Of a stretch of DNA of 64,000 nt, positions 32,186 to 44,205 are shown piece after piece. The translations under genes and the position numbers were made by a program. Within the stretch, counting starts at the first letter, position 1, and the number at the start of each line of letters is the position of its first letter. Source of the stretch: Omphiscola glabra (lineage: Eukaryota; Mollusca; Gastropoda; Lymnaeidae); NCBI GenBank assembly GCA_964017045.1, contig OZ024798.1:7399793-7463792 (forward strand), in the 5' to 3' direction. The notes beneath the pieces were generated by a model that saw nothing but the letters and a program-made list of their open reading frames with translations, did not search any database and had not been told where the DNA came from.

Positions 32186-32355
32186 CATTGGCGTAGGAAG
32201 AGGGTGCGGAGGGGCGGCCTGCTCGGGAGGCACATTTTTTTATATGGCAGGGGCGGCATATTAGGCTAATTGCAGAGTGTCTTATGTGTTGTTGTTTTTT
32301 TTGTGGAAGGGGGCGGCAAAAAATGTTGACCCGCGCCTGGCAGCACCAACCACTG
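32186..32355 (+). mobile_element. Possible degraded cagtggcgtag-type element
   Basis: The left end is cattggcgtaggaagagg, the right end is gcagcaccaaccactg, and the interior is G-rich (gggcggc repeated). No convincing target duplication (tgtgtatg against tgtcttag), so only tentative. Confidence 0.3.
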
Positions 32356-32379
32356 TGTCTTAGGTCTATGGTTAGTAGA

Positions 32380-32510
32380 TGAGAGGTCAGCAGGTTAGTG
32401 TAAGGTCAATGGGGACGTTGAAGGTTGTTGGGGGTTGTAAGGTTAGTGGATATTTGGTTTGAACTCAGACAGTAGTAGGTGTTTGGTCAGTGGGTAGTTG
32501 GTGTTAAAAA
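32380..32510. repeat. Degenerate GT-rich tandem sequence
   Basis: Irregular recurrences of aaggttagtg, ggtcagtgggtagttgg and similar phrases without a fixed period. Confidence 0.5.
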
Positions 32511-32744
32511 TATATATGAATTAATTTTTTAAAGTGATGTGTCTGTCTGACAATGTCAGAAAGCATTAAAAATCTAATATGTTAAACACCATTTGTTTTC
32601 AAACTTTTCTTTTTAATTTCAAAATTAATCCCTCGACGATATTCAGTAAAACCCCACTAAAATTAATGCATAAATAAGTACCAATATCATGTAATTTCAG
32701 CGCTTAAATTATTTATAGTTGGTTAGCAGAAATCGACTTTGACC

Positions 32745-33110
32745 ACCTCATCCATCGTATATGCTAATTGTGAACTTGGCTGTGAGTGCGCAGATGGCTG
32801 AAGAGAGCTGAAGAGACCGATTCTGGCACGAAATTTTCTTGTGTAGTAAATGCAAGGAATTGATGGGACATATCCGGGCTTCTCTGGCATGTCTTTTGTA
32901 CTCTGCAGCCGCAGCTCTTTTGGGGCAAGTGGTCGCCTGACATTCGCACATGTCCCGCCCAGCGAAGCTGTGACTGCATTAGAATGATAATGATGCTTGG
33001 GAGACCTGCCTGTGCGAGTAACTCTGTGTCTGGGACCCTGTCCTGCCATTTGATGCTTCGAATTTTTCGGAGTCTTGTCTCGTGAAAGTGGTTCAACATT
33101 GTCATTGCCG
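32745..33110 (-). pseudogene. RTE-like LINE reverse transcriptase, C-terminus with degenerate zinc finger
   Basis: On the minus strand, MLNHFHETRLRKIRSIKWQD, RVPDTELLAQAGLPSI and QSQLRWAGHVRM are followed, after frameshifts, by CPKRAAAAEYKRHAREAR and then RKFRARIGLFS and LFSHLRTHS in overlapping frames. The order (RCLR.I..I.W.D...., LRWAGHV.RM, then C..C...F.ARIGL.SH.R.H) is the C-terminal layout of a LINE group often annotated as craniofacial development protein 2-like or endonuclease-reverse transcriptase (from memory). Several frameshifts and a lost finger cysteine show that it is dead. Fuller copies would extend past 33,110 with an endonuclease and polymerase, which are not seen here. Confidence 0.75.
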
Positions 33111-33787
33111 GTCTGTCTGTGTCTCACAGACATAGAGAAACTTAGGGAGTTTGATTGCTGGACCTCGCCTGGTCCATAATTCTCAGTTAATCTCTGTACT
33201 GGCATGTGTAATAATGTATTCACATTACAACCGTAAGCTCATATATTGGCCCATCATCTCTGGTGCAAATTTTTTTTCCAGTAATATTCAAGCCCATCAC
33301 CAACCCCATCACCAAGCCCAATCATCGATCACAACCAAGCAAACACTCACATAAATCTCTAAAACTGTAAATTTAATAAGGAAAGCAATTATTTGTGTTA
33401 GATGGCATTCGGTAATTAGCGCTGCCCAACGCGAGATCACGTTTTTATACACGATAATAAGAAAATCAAGAGCAGAAGAGATTGCTGGGAAATTCAAAGG
33501 CAAAAGTACAATGGAATTGAAATATTTTAAATGGAACATCCTACAACAATTGTTCTTTAGATATAAGTACAATCATTGCATATAAAAGACTAATTTATTG
33601 GATTGCAATGCCCCAAAAGCTCATCTTTTGTCCCACGTGACGTCAATTGTCAAGATCTTAACTGGACTTGACCGTATCTAAGACTATAACAGTACATTTG
33701 ACAGTTGCATCGAGGTCATAAAAGCATCCAAGGAATTCGTTAAACGGAGAAAATGTTTCGATGTTTGTTAAATAGATATTGTACAAG
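33111..33787. other. Intergenic, no gene seen
   Basis: A short run of catcaccaacccc/catcaccaagccc phrases lies near 33,294-33,324. No gene seen. Confidence 0.5.
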
Positions 33788-33979
33788 CAGTGGCCTAGTG
33801 GGTGCGGATGGGGCGTCCACCTAGAGCGTGGCCTAGTGGGTGCGGATGGGGCGTCCACCCAGAGCGTCACTTTTTTCTTTACAATAAGGGGTCGCATTTT
33901 CGACCAACTTAGGGTTTGTGTTTTTTTCGTGGAAAGGGGCGAAACAAATTGGACGGCGCTAACCCTAACTACGACACTG
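33788..33979 (+). mobile_element. Miniature hAT-like element with internal 38-bp duplication
   Basis: The left end is cagtggcctagtggg and the right end is ccctaactacgacactg, whose reverse complement is cagtgtcgtagttaggg. The flanks tgtacaag (33780-33787) and tgtacaaa (33980-33987) match at 7 of 8. Two 38-bp copies (33790-33827, 33828-33865) differ at one base and duplicate the left subterminal region. Confidence 0.78.
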
Positions 33980-33987
33980 TGTACAAA

Positions 33988-36108
33988 CATATGTAACAGG
34001 GATCTCCATCGTGGGAGCGCTAGAGCCTAGATGAGTTCTTTACTAAATCTGTTAGGGGCACAATGTAAAGACTATATTTATAGAGGAGTTTTTTAAATAA
34101 TTTTTAGATCCTTTGAAATAAACTCCGGGTCCTCATTCAAAATAACTATTGAAAGTGACCGCTGAATTCATCATTGTTACCAGTTTTGTTTCCCAATAAT
34201 TGCTATCTTAAATCATGAAACTTACTCTGAGGTTGGTGTAACGGGTGATAATTCAAAATAATAGTGGATATATTTTAGGGTAATTTTTTATAAAGTTAGG
34301 GTAATAAGTTGTTTGTAAGCCTTTGCAATGATATTAAAAAATATGGGGGAGATATTAGAACGACTGAAAAGTCCCCGAAATAGTTGCGCTCTTGTTGAAG
34401 TAACGGAGTTGGAGCTGCGTGGCTAATGTTGGGGATAAGACTGGTTAAATTTGTCGCCAACTTCCACATCTAAGAAAATGTAGTATTCTCGCAGACAACT
34501 CCTCTGTTTTATTTTTGTTTACGACGGTAAACCACCACCACCTCTAAAACTCAGCTGGCGTGTGCGAAAATGGAATTGCTTTGATCTCCAAATTTATTTA
34601 CCAGAAATGTAAAATTTAAAAAAATATATATTGAAATGGGTGAACTTCCAGGAAATCAACATTATTTCTTTGATTTGAGATTTTTGTTCACGCGTCTGAT
34701 GACTTCAAATCTCGTGTAGTTAAACGTTTCCTAACGTATCATCTTCTCTCCTCCATAACAATTTTTTTTTTAATCCAGGAGGGTTAAGAGGGCGGGAGCA
34801 TATAATCACTCCAGGATTTCTCAGTGTACACTAATATTATTGAATGGCCTAACAAAAAACGTCGAAATGTTTCATCTGATTTCAGAAAAGTGCTGGTTAC
34901 AGCTCTCCTTTCCACTTGCGCGCGATTCGGTGGGTTTTTTCCCCTTCGTCCACCGACAAACTAAAGTTGCAATCGTCTAATTGAACTTAAGATATTCATC
35001 AAACACAGCAATCCTAAATCTAATGACGTCATTCACCGAGTCCATTCCGGACTGTTAAAGGTCACGTTCACCCATGAACTCTCAGTTCGCAACGCAAAGA
35101 TGTCAACAGCAGCAGTCTGCCGTTTGGCGATGGTTCACTTTCGCCCGTGACGTTGCTTAGTGCGGTCACCCGAAAAAATAAAAATGAGTTTTCCTTACAG
35201 TTTTCTCATTTCCACACTGTCGGATTTCATCAGGGACAGCAACCCCCCCCCCCCCCCCACCAAAAAAAAAAAAAGCCTTGTCTATCTCATGACATATTTT
35301 GTCATAAATTACCCTAACATGCCATGTGCTATTGAATGCCGCCTCGTTGATTCAATTTAATTCTATGTACTGTAAATGTCGCCAAAAAACTCAATCTGTG
35401 GGGGTTCAATTCTGCAAACTATTATTTGAAATATAGAAGTGCTTGCTAAATTATTAACAAGAAAAACAAATAAAGTTGTGGGGGAGGGGGGCTGTGCCTA
35501 TATTCAATGAGCTAGGCGACTGAGTCAGATTCAACTAAAAGTTCATGAAACAAATAAACTGTTTTCTGTTGTAAACGGAACAGCCTGTGATATAACGTCT
35601 TGCTGATTATTGTTATCCACACATGTTACGCTAATGCTAATTAAGATATACCTGAAATTTCCATTTCTTTTAAATTACAAGCTTAACGGTGAAGCTTCGA
35701 AAATAAAATACAGTGGAACATTAAATATCAAACTTCGTTTTTTCTGCCCATCGTACACCTGTTATCAGGTGGCTTGGTTATTCAGACTCAGTTTATGGAT
35801 TTTTTTACTCGCCTATAAAAGGGAATTGAGATTCGTACCAAAATGTGCACATCACAAACAAATCATAACGCAATGCTTTGATAGTTAGGATCGAAGCTTT
35901 TAAACTCTACTGCAGCTATAACTTTTTATAAAACCTGTTTTTACTTTATTACATTGATGATACCGAGTTTCTGTATTTTAATCCAAACAAACTAGTTAGT
36001 CACCCTTGGCCCGATTAGTTGAGTTTCTACCGTACACATAACCTCTGGATTCTAAGCCTCTTTTAACTAAGTTTGATCGCTCAGGCGAAACCTGGAGAAG
36101 GTCTAGAA
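33988..36108. other. Intergenic; C16 tract
   Basis: AT-rich sequence with no recognised gene. C16 at 35,243-35,258 is followed directly by an A-rich run, the same arrangement as at 18,491. Frames of 66-92 codons here have no domain. Confidence 0.5.
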
Positions 36109-36358
36109 CAAGGGTCTTGATACATTTTAAACAAGGGGCCGGGCTGTATTCTAAGTTACTGTTGCAAAGCCGCACCATAATTGAAAAAACAAGAACACAT
36201 TTGAAATAAACAAAATATCCAACACAAAGTTTTTCAAAGTGAAGTTTGGCTATTGACATGATCAATGCCTGGTTTTATATTTGTCTCTGCCAAACAGGCG
36301 GATTAATCACCACTGGTGAGCCAGATCTGGCCCGCTGACCGTAGTCTAAGGACTCTTA
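36109..36358 (+). mobile_element. hAT-like miniature element, 250 bp
   Basis: The left end is caagggtcttgatacattt followed by aacaaggggccggg. The right side is gatctggcccgctgacc then gtctaaggactctta, the inverted counterpart. The flanks gtctagaa (36101-36108) and gtatagaa (36359-36366) match at 7 of 8. A related terminus lies at 17,160-17,243. Confidence 0.7.
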
Positions 36359-36468
36359 GTATAGAAAATTTTCAATGCTGTTAGGGAAAAACAGGTCACT
36401 TGTGTGACCAATTTAAACTGTTCATGCTAGTTAATGATTACCCTTCTTGGTCTCTGCAACTACCAAAG

Positions 36469-36553
36469 ATCACTAGAGTGACCTTGTAGTCTCACTAGTG
36501 TGATCTTGTAGTCTCACTAGGCTGAACTTGTAGTCTCACTAGAGTGACAAGTG
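36469..36553. repeat. Short minisatellite, 22-bp unit
   Basis: Nearly four copies of a 22-bp unit (cactagagtgaccttgtagt plus ct) with drift at the central bases. Confidence 0.85.
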
Positions 36554-36744
36554 TGACACTGTAGTGTCAAACCTTTTGAAATCAGGAATGAGTCCTATAG
36601 AAATTGTCTTATTAAATCTGTTACGATTGACTAGAGCAAAATTTCCTCTCGTGAACAATAAATTGCAGCATTGGATTTGAAAGAATGTTACGATAAACAT
36701 TGAGCTTGTTGATACAATTAAAATTCATGTAGCAAAATCGTATC

Positions 36745-37676
36745 AAATTTCAAGAGCGATTAATCTTTCTGACCAGGAACAGCTATAACAGGACCTTCAT
36801 CGGTTAGCCGAGTTGGAGATGAGCTGGGACATGTAATTTCATCCTGCCAAGTGTCAGACACTGTCAGTCTCTAGAAGTGGTACTCCTCTACACCACCCTT
36901 ACGAACTGCATGGCCATATACTTGAGCCAGTTTCATCCGTTAGGTACCTCAGAAATCTGCTGGGACGAGAAAATTAACAATGTGTGCAAACGGGCAAACA
37001 AGACCATGGTTTCCTAAGGCGAAATATGAAGATCGGCAACTCAAGTGTGAAAGAAAAAGTCTTTGTCCAGCCGCTTTTAGAGTACGCCTCTTCAGTCAGG
37101 GACCCATTCACCCAGAAGAGCATCGACAGGTTGGAGGCGGTCCAGCGACGGGCAGCACGCTTTGTCCTGAACCGCTACAGGAACACCTCTAGTATTGGCA
37201 GCATGCTGGAAACACTGGGCTGGTCACGACGACGCCTCTCCAAGCTCTCCATGATGTACAGCAGGCCTGCACAACTCAAAATGTAAGACTGGCCATAATA
37301 CTTAATGTTGTGCAGACCTGATGTACAAGATGAAAAATGGGCTGGTCCACTTCCCCAGCATTAAATAGAAACCCGTCTCTCCCCCCCTTATACAGCGACG
37401 AGGTCATGATAGGCAGTTCCAGCCCATAAAAACAAGAACTGCTCATTCCTGCTAAAGACAATAAGGGACTGGAACAGCTTCCAAAAGCAACAGTTCAGGC
37501 GACTACACTTGACACATTTGCGTCTGTCGCCTCCTGTCTTCCAACCCCCAATTCATAATATCATCGCTGAGTTGCCCTCACAACAATGCACAGTTACATC
37601 GCAAACCCCTCTGAAACTTAGGAGCCAGAATGATCAATACATTGATCGTGGGCCCTCAATATAGAAGAAGAAGAAA
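36745..37676 (+). pseudogene. LINE reverse-transcriptase relic with (GAA)n tail, split by a 59-bp insertion
   Basis: In order: DLHRLAELEMSWDM, stop, FHPAKCQTLSVSRSG, YELHGHILEPVSSVRYLRNL, then GFLRRNMKIGNSSVKEKVFV, PLLEYASSVRDPFTQKSIDR, LEAVQRRAARFVLNRYRNTS and MLETLGW (36,771 to about 37,220). Just after that, the frame at MMY is interrupted by a 59-bp element and resumes as MYKMKNGLVHFPS. The end carries SFLLKTIRDWNSFQ and an untranslated tail aatgatcaatacattgatc, gtgggccctcaatata and (gaa)4. It belongs to the same family as 6,591-6,900. Multiple stops show that it is inactive. Confidence 0.9.
37262..37320. mobile_element. 59-bp hAT-like miniature element inside the LINE
   Basis: The ends caggcctgcacaac and gttgtgcagacctg are inverted repeats (13 of 14). 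The flanks atgtacag (37254-37261) and atgtacaa (37321-37328) match at 7 of 8. Removing the element plus one flank restores the conserved codon order MMYK across the junction, which supports the call. Confidence 0.88.
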
Positions 37677-37711
37677 ATAAATCGATAGCTAACACTGATT
37701 AAGATTTTCCT

Positions 37712-37712
<1 letters not shown>

Positions 37713-37740
<28 letters not shown>
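37713..37740. repeat. Poly-T tract, 28 bp
   Basis: Uninterrupted T28 shortly after the LINE (GAA)n tail. It could be the poly-A tail of a minus-strand retro-insertion, but nothing recognisable lies next to it. Confidence 0.9.
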
Positions 37741-37744
<4 letters not shown>

Positions 37745-37988
37745 TAAATCTTAATGAAAGTATTTTGTGGTTGTTATAAGCAACCGATTTATGTTCGTTT
37801 TTTTAAAAGCTGTACAAGTATATTTTTGTTCTCATTAGAGATATGCGAGAATTATGTGCAAGTATGATATTGCTCTCTCTAGGGATATGTAATATAACAA
37901 GTGTCTTGTTAATTCATTTTTTTCCTGCAAAATATGAACTGTCACAACTATGACATATTTCGAAAGAGGTAAAGCTAAGATGTAATAA

Positions 37989-38100
37989 GTAAAGCCATGA
38001 GCCGACAAATGGATAAAATAAAATGTATGACTACTCTTTTGGCAGTAAAGCTAGGAGCCGACAAATGGATAAAATGAAATGTATTACTACTCTTTGGGCA
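37989..38100. repeat. 56-bp direct duplication
   Basis: gagccgacaaatggataaaa followed by taaaatgta and ctactctttt occurs twice (37,989-38,044 and 38,045-38,100) with a few differences. Confidence 0.85.
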
Positions 38101-38210
38101 AAATAATACACTAAAGATCGGCCGTATGGGATAAGAAGAGATAAATGAGGCTTTCTATTATAATGCGAAGCCCATAAAATTTCTTCTGTCCAGGATAAGC
38201 GAGACCTAGA

Positions 38211-38534
38211 GATTATGAAAGACGACCAAGTCACACACAAGGGATTATGAAAGACGACCAAGTCACACACAAGGGATTATGAAAGACGACCAAGTCACAC
38301 ACAAGGGATTATGAAAGACGACCAAGTCACACACAAGGGATTATGAAAGACGACCAAGTCACGCACAAGGGATTATGAAAGACGACCAAGTCACACACAA
38401 GGGATTATGAAAGACGACCAAGTCACACACAAGGGATTATGAAAGACGACCAAGTCACACACAAGGGATTATGAAAGACGACCAAGTCACACACAAGGGA
38501 TTATGAAAGACGACCAAGTCACACACAAGGGATT
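38211..38534. repeat. Minisatellite, 32-bp unit, about 10 copies
   Basis: Almost perfect copies of a 32-bp unit (gattatgaaagacgaccaag plus tcacacacaagg); one copy has tcacgcac. The high homogeneity suggests a recent array. Confidence 0.96.
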
Positions 38535-38675
38535 TCACCCACGTGAAATTTTAAGAATGATTGTGCAATGCTCACCAAGTGAAAGGCTAGTTGAAATTAT
38601 CATGGTGTGCAGCGTCTGCATTTGTCAAGTGAATATGAAAAAGTTAATTATAATTGTTTTTCGATAATTTAAATT

Positions 38676-39065
38676 ATAGAGTGTCATAGAGACATGGTCT
38701 TATAAAAGTGTCATGAGACATAATCTTGTCAAAGTGTCATAGAAATATGGTCTTATCTGAGTGTTTTAGAGACATTTCCTTATCAGAGTGTCGTAGAATC
38801 ATAGTCTTATCAGAGTGTCATGGAGACATGATCTTTTTAGAATGTCATAGAGACATGGTCTTACGGATATTTATATCTTTGAGTATCATGGTCTTACGGA
38901 TATTTATATCTTTGAGTATCATGGAGACTTTGTCTTATCACGGTCTCATAGAAACATGGTCTTATTAAAATGTCATAAAGACATGGTCTTACGGATATTT
39001 CAATATCAGAGTGTCATGGTCTTATCAGAGTGTCATAGAGACAGGGTCTTTCGTATATTTCAATA
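38676..39065. repeat. Degenerate minisatellite, about 27-bp unit
   Basis: Copies of gtgtcatagagacatggtct plus tatcaga with drift. A longer block (ggtcttacggatatttatat plus ctttgagtatcat) is itself duplicated at 38,858-38,925. Confidence 0.88.
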
Positions 39066-39200
39066 TTACTAACTTCGTCGTTTCAAACTTGTTTTTATTA
39101 AAAGTGTCCGTAAAAAAAAAAATGCCCATGAAAACTTTGCACATTTTTTTTACTTGTTAACTTAAATCCAAACATCTCGTGTTTTTTAAAAATCAAATTA

Positions 39201-39298
39201 ATTGAACACCATAAATACAATTAATATATGTGCACATTTAGTGAACATTATAAATACAATTAATATGTAGGCACGTTAAGTGAACACCTTAAATACTA
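39201..39298. repeat. Short tandem repeat, 39-bp unit
   Basis: About two and a half copies containing gtgaacattataaataca and attaatatgt, period 39 bp. Confidence 0.8.
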
Positions 39299-40049
39299 GA
39301 TATATACTACGTCGGCATTGTATTAGTTGGACGACTCGGGAAAACGATTGAGAAAACAACTATTTACTTTGCTCTTGATTTTCTCCATTACGTCATGCAA
39401 TGGCGTATGTATGTTATCGGACTAACATTGTAGTAAATATATTAATATTGCAATTGATATATTACAGATTACGATATCCGTTTATTTCGAAGGGCTAAGA
39501 TTGCCTCTGATACCTACGGATCTGTAGAGTTTGAAAGAGAAAGTAATTGCTCATCATATCCACTTGATGACTGGCGGAGTCATTACAACGCTTAGTTGCA
39601 CCACGTCCAAGTTATATCCAGAAACCCTGAAGTTGTCGTCACCATACGTCTTTTCACTTTCATTTGTAACTTTAAAAAACGTTAACTCCCTTAACGTTAA
39701 CGTTAATCTATATTTGGTTTTATTCGCATTGCGGCTCCACAACGACTAACAAATCGCGACACTTCGGAAACAACAAAATATCAACATTGTAAATAAAGCG
39801 CTATTCTCATATCATAATGTTCGACTCTCAAAACAACTAGCCTTAACCACCAGCTCTTTTTACAACTATTATGTTGTTCTCGGTACACACATTATTAAAA
39901 CATCTTTAATGCCCCAGAATTGTCTGTGGTCAACAACTTAAGGACAAGAATTTTTGCGGTCACCAACTTAACACTGCCTTCAATACAAAGACGTCGATGA
40001 AGAAATTATAGATAAATGTAAATCTGACGCAATTTGAGTAAATCCTACG
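39299..40049. other. Intergenic, no gene seen
   Basis: No recognisable gene or repeat. Confidence 0.5.
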
Positions 40050-40266
40050 TCAATTATGGCTGTCTTTGATCGATAGGTCAGTAATGGCTGTCTTTGATCG
40101 ATAGGTCAATTATGGCTGTCTTTGATCGATAGGTCAATTATGGCTGTCTTTGATCAATAGGTCAATTATGGCTGTCTTTGATCAATAGATCAATTATGGC
40201 TGTCTTTGATCAATAGGTCAATTATGGCTGTCTTTGATCAATAGGTCAACTATGACTGTCTTTGGT
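40050..40266. repeat. Minisatellite, 28-bp unit
   Basis: Nearly eight copies of a 28-bp unit (aattatggctgtctttgatc plus gataggtc). The left copies have gatcgatagg and the right copies gatcaatagg, so the two variants are segregated along the array. Confidence 0.95.
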
Positions 40267-43200
40267 TAAAATCTTTTCATGGACACAAAACCTGGCTGTT
40301 GGGATTTGTTTTCCAAAGATTTCAAAGATGTAAGGGGGGGGGGGGGGGTTAATGTGTTAATAATGTTACTCCCTTAACCTTTTCACATTGAGCGGCCCCA
40401 ATACTCAAAGTGTATGTATACTTGTAATTGTTCTCTTCGGTGAGAACCCCTTCTTTGATTCACGTTTGGAGAAAAGGAATTTCCGCATCGGTCAACAGCG
40501 ATTTGTCGGAGACAAGTCACCAGAGAGTTTTGGGCGATCACTCTTACTATCTGATTTATGATGTCAAACAAACAAGAAGTCAGTTTTCTTTCTTCAATAC
40601 GTCTGCATACAATCAAAAGATCAATAATCCTTTCGGATGCCTTTAAACATTTCTTGGGTCGGTAATCGTGCCACAGGATGGTCACTCTTTAAGGTCATTT
40701 TTCTTCATCGATAACTATTCATTGAAAAAGACAATTATTTTCCATACTTCTGTATTCAATAATTTAAAAATATATTCAATCGGCTGGTTGTCTGTATCAT
40801 TTAATCGGTCAGTAATTAGGTAATAGGCCAGTATTTTTTTCGTAGATCAGACATCATTGAATCGGTCAATACTCAGTCATTTTAATTGGGAATAAATCAA
40901 AAGAAAACGAACACTTTCTGTGATGCTCGTGTGCACGGCTTATCAGCGTTTACGCCCCCGCATGCAGGCCTCTATTTTATTTTATCCTGCGGTCCGCAAC
41001 TACGTCATTTATTTAAGCCGATTTGATAGACAACGTATATTTCTAATGTTTATTGCGAAAGATTATGAAGTGTAAGACTCCTCACGTACCGGTTGTCTGG
41101 CGGCGAGGGCTGCCATTTGGGTTTGGTGGGCTTGACCCGGAACAATGTAGACAATACGCGCGTGTGTGTATTTGTGTTGGCATATGTGTGTGGATAACCA
41201 TCAGATTCTCATTAGATCATCTACTTACCTTTCCTTCAAATAACAAAGTCAGTCCAATAATTGCACGTGCGTATGTATCCAACGCCTCAAAGAAACACCT
41301 ACAGAACAATACCGAAGTGTAGAATGTGGGGGTGGGGAGTTGGGGGGGGGGGGGGTCGCACTCACGTCTGAAGACACTGTAATAGGCTTTAAATTGTTTT
41401 CATAATCCAATAACTGGGCCATTTGTCGTGGCTGACCGGATTTAATTGTCCAAGTAATCGCCGTCTCGGACTGAATAATTCAGGTCCAATGGCTCACACG
41501 ATAAGAGGCAAAGAATTTTGTTTTTATTTAACTATAAGGAAGCAAACCATTTTTTAAAATTTCTTTTAAAATAGCTCTAACATCTTTTTTTTACATCTTA
41601 TTTATTTAAATTGTTATTTTGATAGCTTTAACAATAATTCTTTAAAATTAAATCTGTTGAAAATAAACAATTCTGATAATGGTATCTATTAAGAATTTTC
41701 ATTCACCCCTCTCTTTAAATGTTGACACTATTTGCACATTAAAAAAAAAGGAACCAAAAAAAAATTGAATGTTCAAAAATAGTCCCCCACGGCTTGTAAG
41801 CGTATCCAAATAACAAGTAGCTTAGCGGTAAAAATGTCAAGAAACATCATTAGTGGAAGACATCCCATCCCAAAACTTTGTCAACACAAACTCGACTTTT
41901 TCGCCTGGGAAGTGAAGAGTTTTCGTGGCTCACAACACGAGCGATCAGCGCGTGCACCGTTGAGAGGAGAGGAGAAAAAAAAAGTGTGTGATAAAAAAAT
42001 CTTAGTCTCGATCCCGCCGCGCCGTCGCTAACCACCGCACGTGCAACTAGTTTCATGCGTCATACACTCTTGCTTAGGGAGGGAACAATTGAGCTGTTAT
42101 TGTTTTGTTATGAAATATTCCTATAGTTTGTTTCATTTTTAAACTTTTAAGTTTTAATATTTTTTTAGATATTTAAATTTACGACACGCTGAAAGTAAAT
42201 TTCTATCAAGACCATTGACTTTTCATTAATACGTTACTAACATTTTTTATCATAATAAACCACTTGTATGATAAAGAATAAGTATCATTTTATTTTTTAA
42301 AATACATTTTACATTAGGCTGTAAAATGTATAACATTGGTAGGAAAATTGCTAGTTTTCTTTTTACAAACGCTTCTTGTTTGATAAATATTAACAAGTTG
42401 GCAGATTGCACAGTCTACCTAAATTTTCCCCTACCCTTTAAATAAACGAAAACTACAATTTAAAGAGGATTAATAAATAGAACAATAAGTTCTTTAAAGT
42501 GTATAAAGTGGACCAATTCCTCCCGGGGGCAAACGACCCTCTCTGTCCCCACTTCCTACGCCCTTGGACGGTACTATCTTTCAAAATATCATGGTGACCT
42601 GACATGGCTGTGAGAACAGCTTTAGAATGCATTGCAAATAGGGGTCAAGTCCTTGGGTGAGGGGTGAGTGTGGAAACTCAACTCACGCCCCCCTCCCCCT
42701 TTTCCGTACCCCACTCCGATATAATTTATAGGCTATATATCTCTTAGCGAAAAGGAACTGTATTGTACTGTGTAAAGCATAGTACTGTGTACAGCAAAGT
42801 GTGTGTACAGGGTACCTCAAAGTGTATGTACTGACAATTATACGTAACTACCGCCTGTCGATAACAGGTAAATCTAAAAATAGATATGAATACTATTTTA
42901 TTAAATAGGGTTATCCTGATAAGCGTCGCAAAGACGTGTTTTTTTTTTACATTACCCCTACGTCCACACACACACGCACAAGCACGCACGCACATTTGGC
43001 CCCAATTATCTCTCCCCTTAATCCAAACAATTCATTCACTGACATTATCAACAAACTAAAATTATTCACCCAACATCCCACCATCAACCTATAACTTCCC
43101 TCACCCGCCATCTACCCATCTTCCAATTCCCCTATGTGTTCCTTCATTGTTTTTATTTGAACTTAGATTGGTTTGTTTCAACCCTCACACTTTTTAAATC

Positions 43201-43659
43201 CTTCATATTAACTTCGCTTGGTTGGCTGGTGGCTGACTGGCTCTCTGGCATGAAAAATCTTATGACGGCTAATTGACCCATAAACTTGATTCTCGTTGCC
43301 GATGACAACACATTGGATCATATTTTCGCCAGTTTTCTCAGGAAAGAGAGAATTTTAGCCATTTTCCTTAAACATTTACGAAACATTTATAGGTGTAACA
43401 AAAAATATTTTTATTTTGCCAGGATTGTTTTTTTTTACTCGAGGTGTTGTAAGTTAATTTATATCTGTCAATTTGATTTTGATTTTTTAACAGTATAATT
43501 AAATTGAATATTTTTAATATCACTAGATTTTTAATATCGATAACGTTATCGTTGTATAATGGTTTTCAGTCCTATGATACGTATTGTTCATTTAACGAGC
43601 CAAATTTAACGTAGATTAATTTTACAAAAACTATAAAACGGTACGTAACACCCAACTTA
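40267..43659. other. Intergenic; two G-tracts
   Basis: G15 at 40,334-40,348 and G14 at 41,342-41,355. Paired frames at about 40,383-40,685 on both strands show no domain. At 41,818-42,040 a tagcttagcggtaa motif and a later tcgatcccgcc motif recall tRNA-derived A and B boxes, but they lie about 185 bp apart and are not called as a SINE. Confidence 0.45.
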
Positions 43660-44205
43660 CCATTTACCCATCTTTCTACCCATCCTCCCATCCACCCATT
43701 TTCCCATCCATCCATTTTTCGCATCTTCCTATCCACACATCTACCTATCTTGCCCTTCACCCACTTTTCCATTCACCCATCTCACAATGAACCAATCCAA
43801 CCATCTTTCAATCCACTAATTTCAATTTCAAAATCTACCAATCTTCCAATCAGCTAACTTCCATTTATCCTCCTATCAACTAATTACTTAATTTCCATCC
43901 ACCCACATTTTCTTATCGACTAACTTCCACCCCTCTTCTAATACACTACATTTTCAGCCAGAAATCTTCCCCTCCTTCCATCTTCCATCCTCCCATCTTG
44001 CCATTCACCCATCTTACCATCAACCCATTAACTAACTTACATCCACCCATCTTTCAATCCACTATTACATGCATCTTTCCACCGACTAGCTTCCTTACAC
44101 CAATCTTTCAATATTCTCCCATCCATCCACCACCCATTCACCATCTCACCCACTCACTATCCCACCAAATCCCTTCACTACCATTCTTACAACCCACTTC
44201 GTGAC
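43660..44205. repeat. CT-rich low-complexity region
   Basis: An irregular series of cccatcttcc, atccacccat and tttcaatcca phrases about 12-20 bp long without a fixed period; almost no G on the plus strand. Confidence 0.75.

Noticed and set aside
37713..37740. Poly-T as the poly-A tail of the adjacent LINE
   Set aside because: The adjacent LINE is on the plus strand and already ends with its own (GAA)n tail at 37,676; a T run on plus would belong to a minus-strand insertion that I cannot identify.
41818..42040. tRNA-derived SINE (tagcttagcggtaa and tcgatcccgcc motifs)
   Set aside because: The A-box-like and B-box-like motifs are about 185 bp apart rather than about 30-60 bp, no tail was seen, and there is no second copy in the window.
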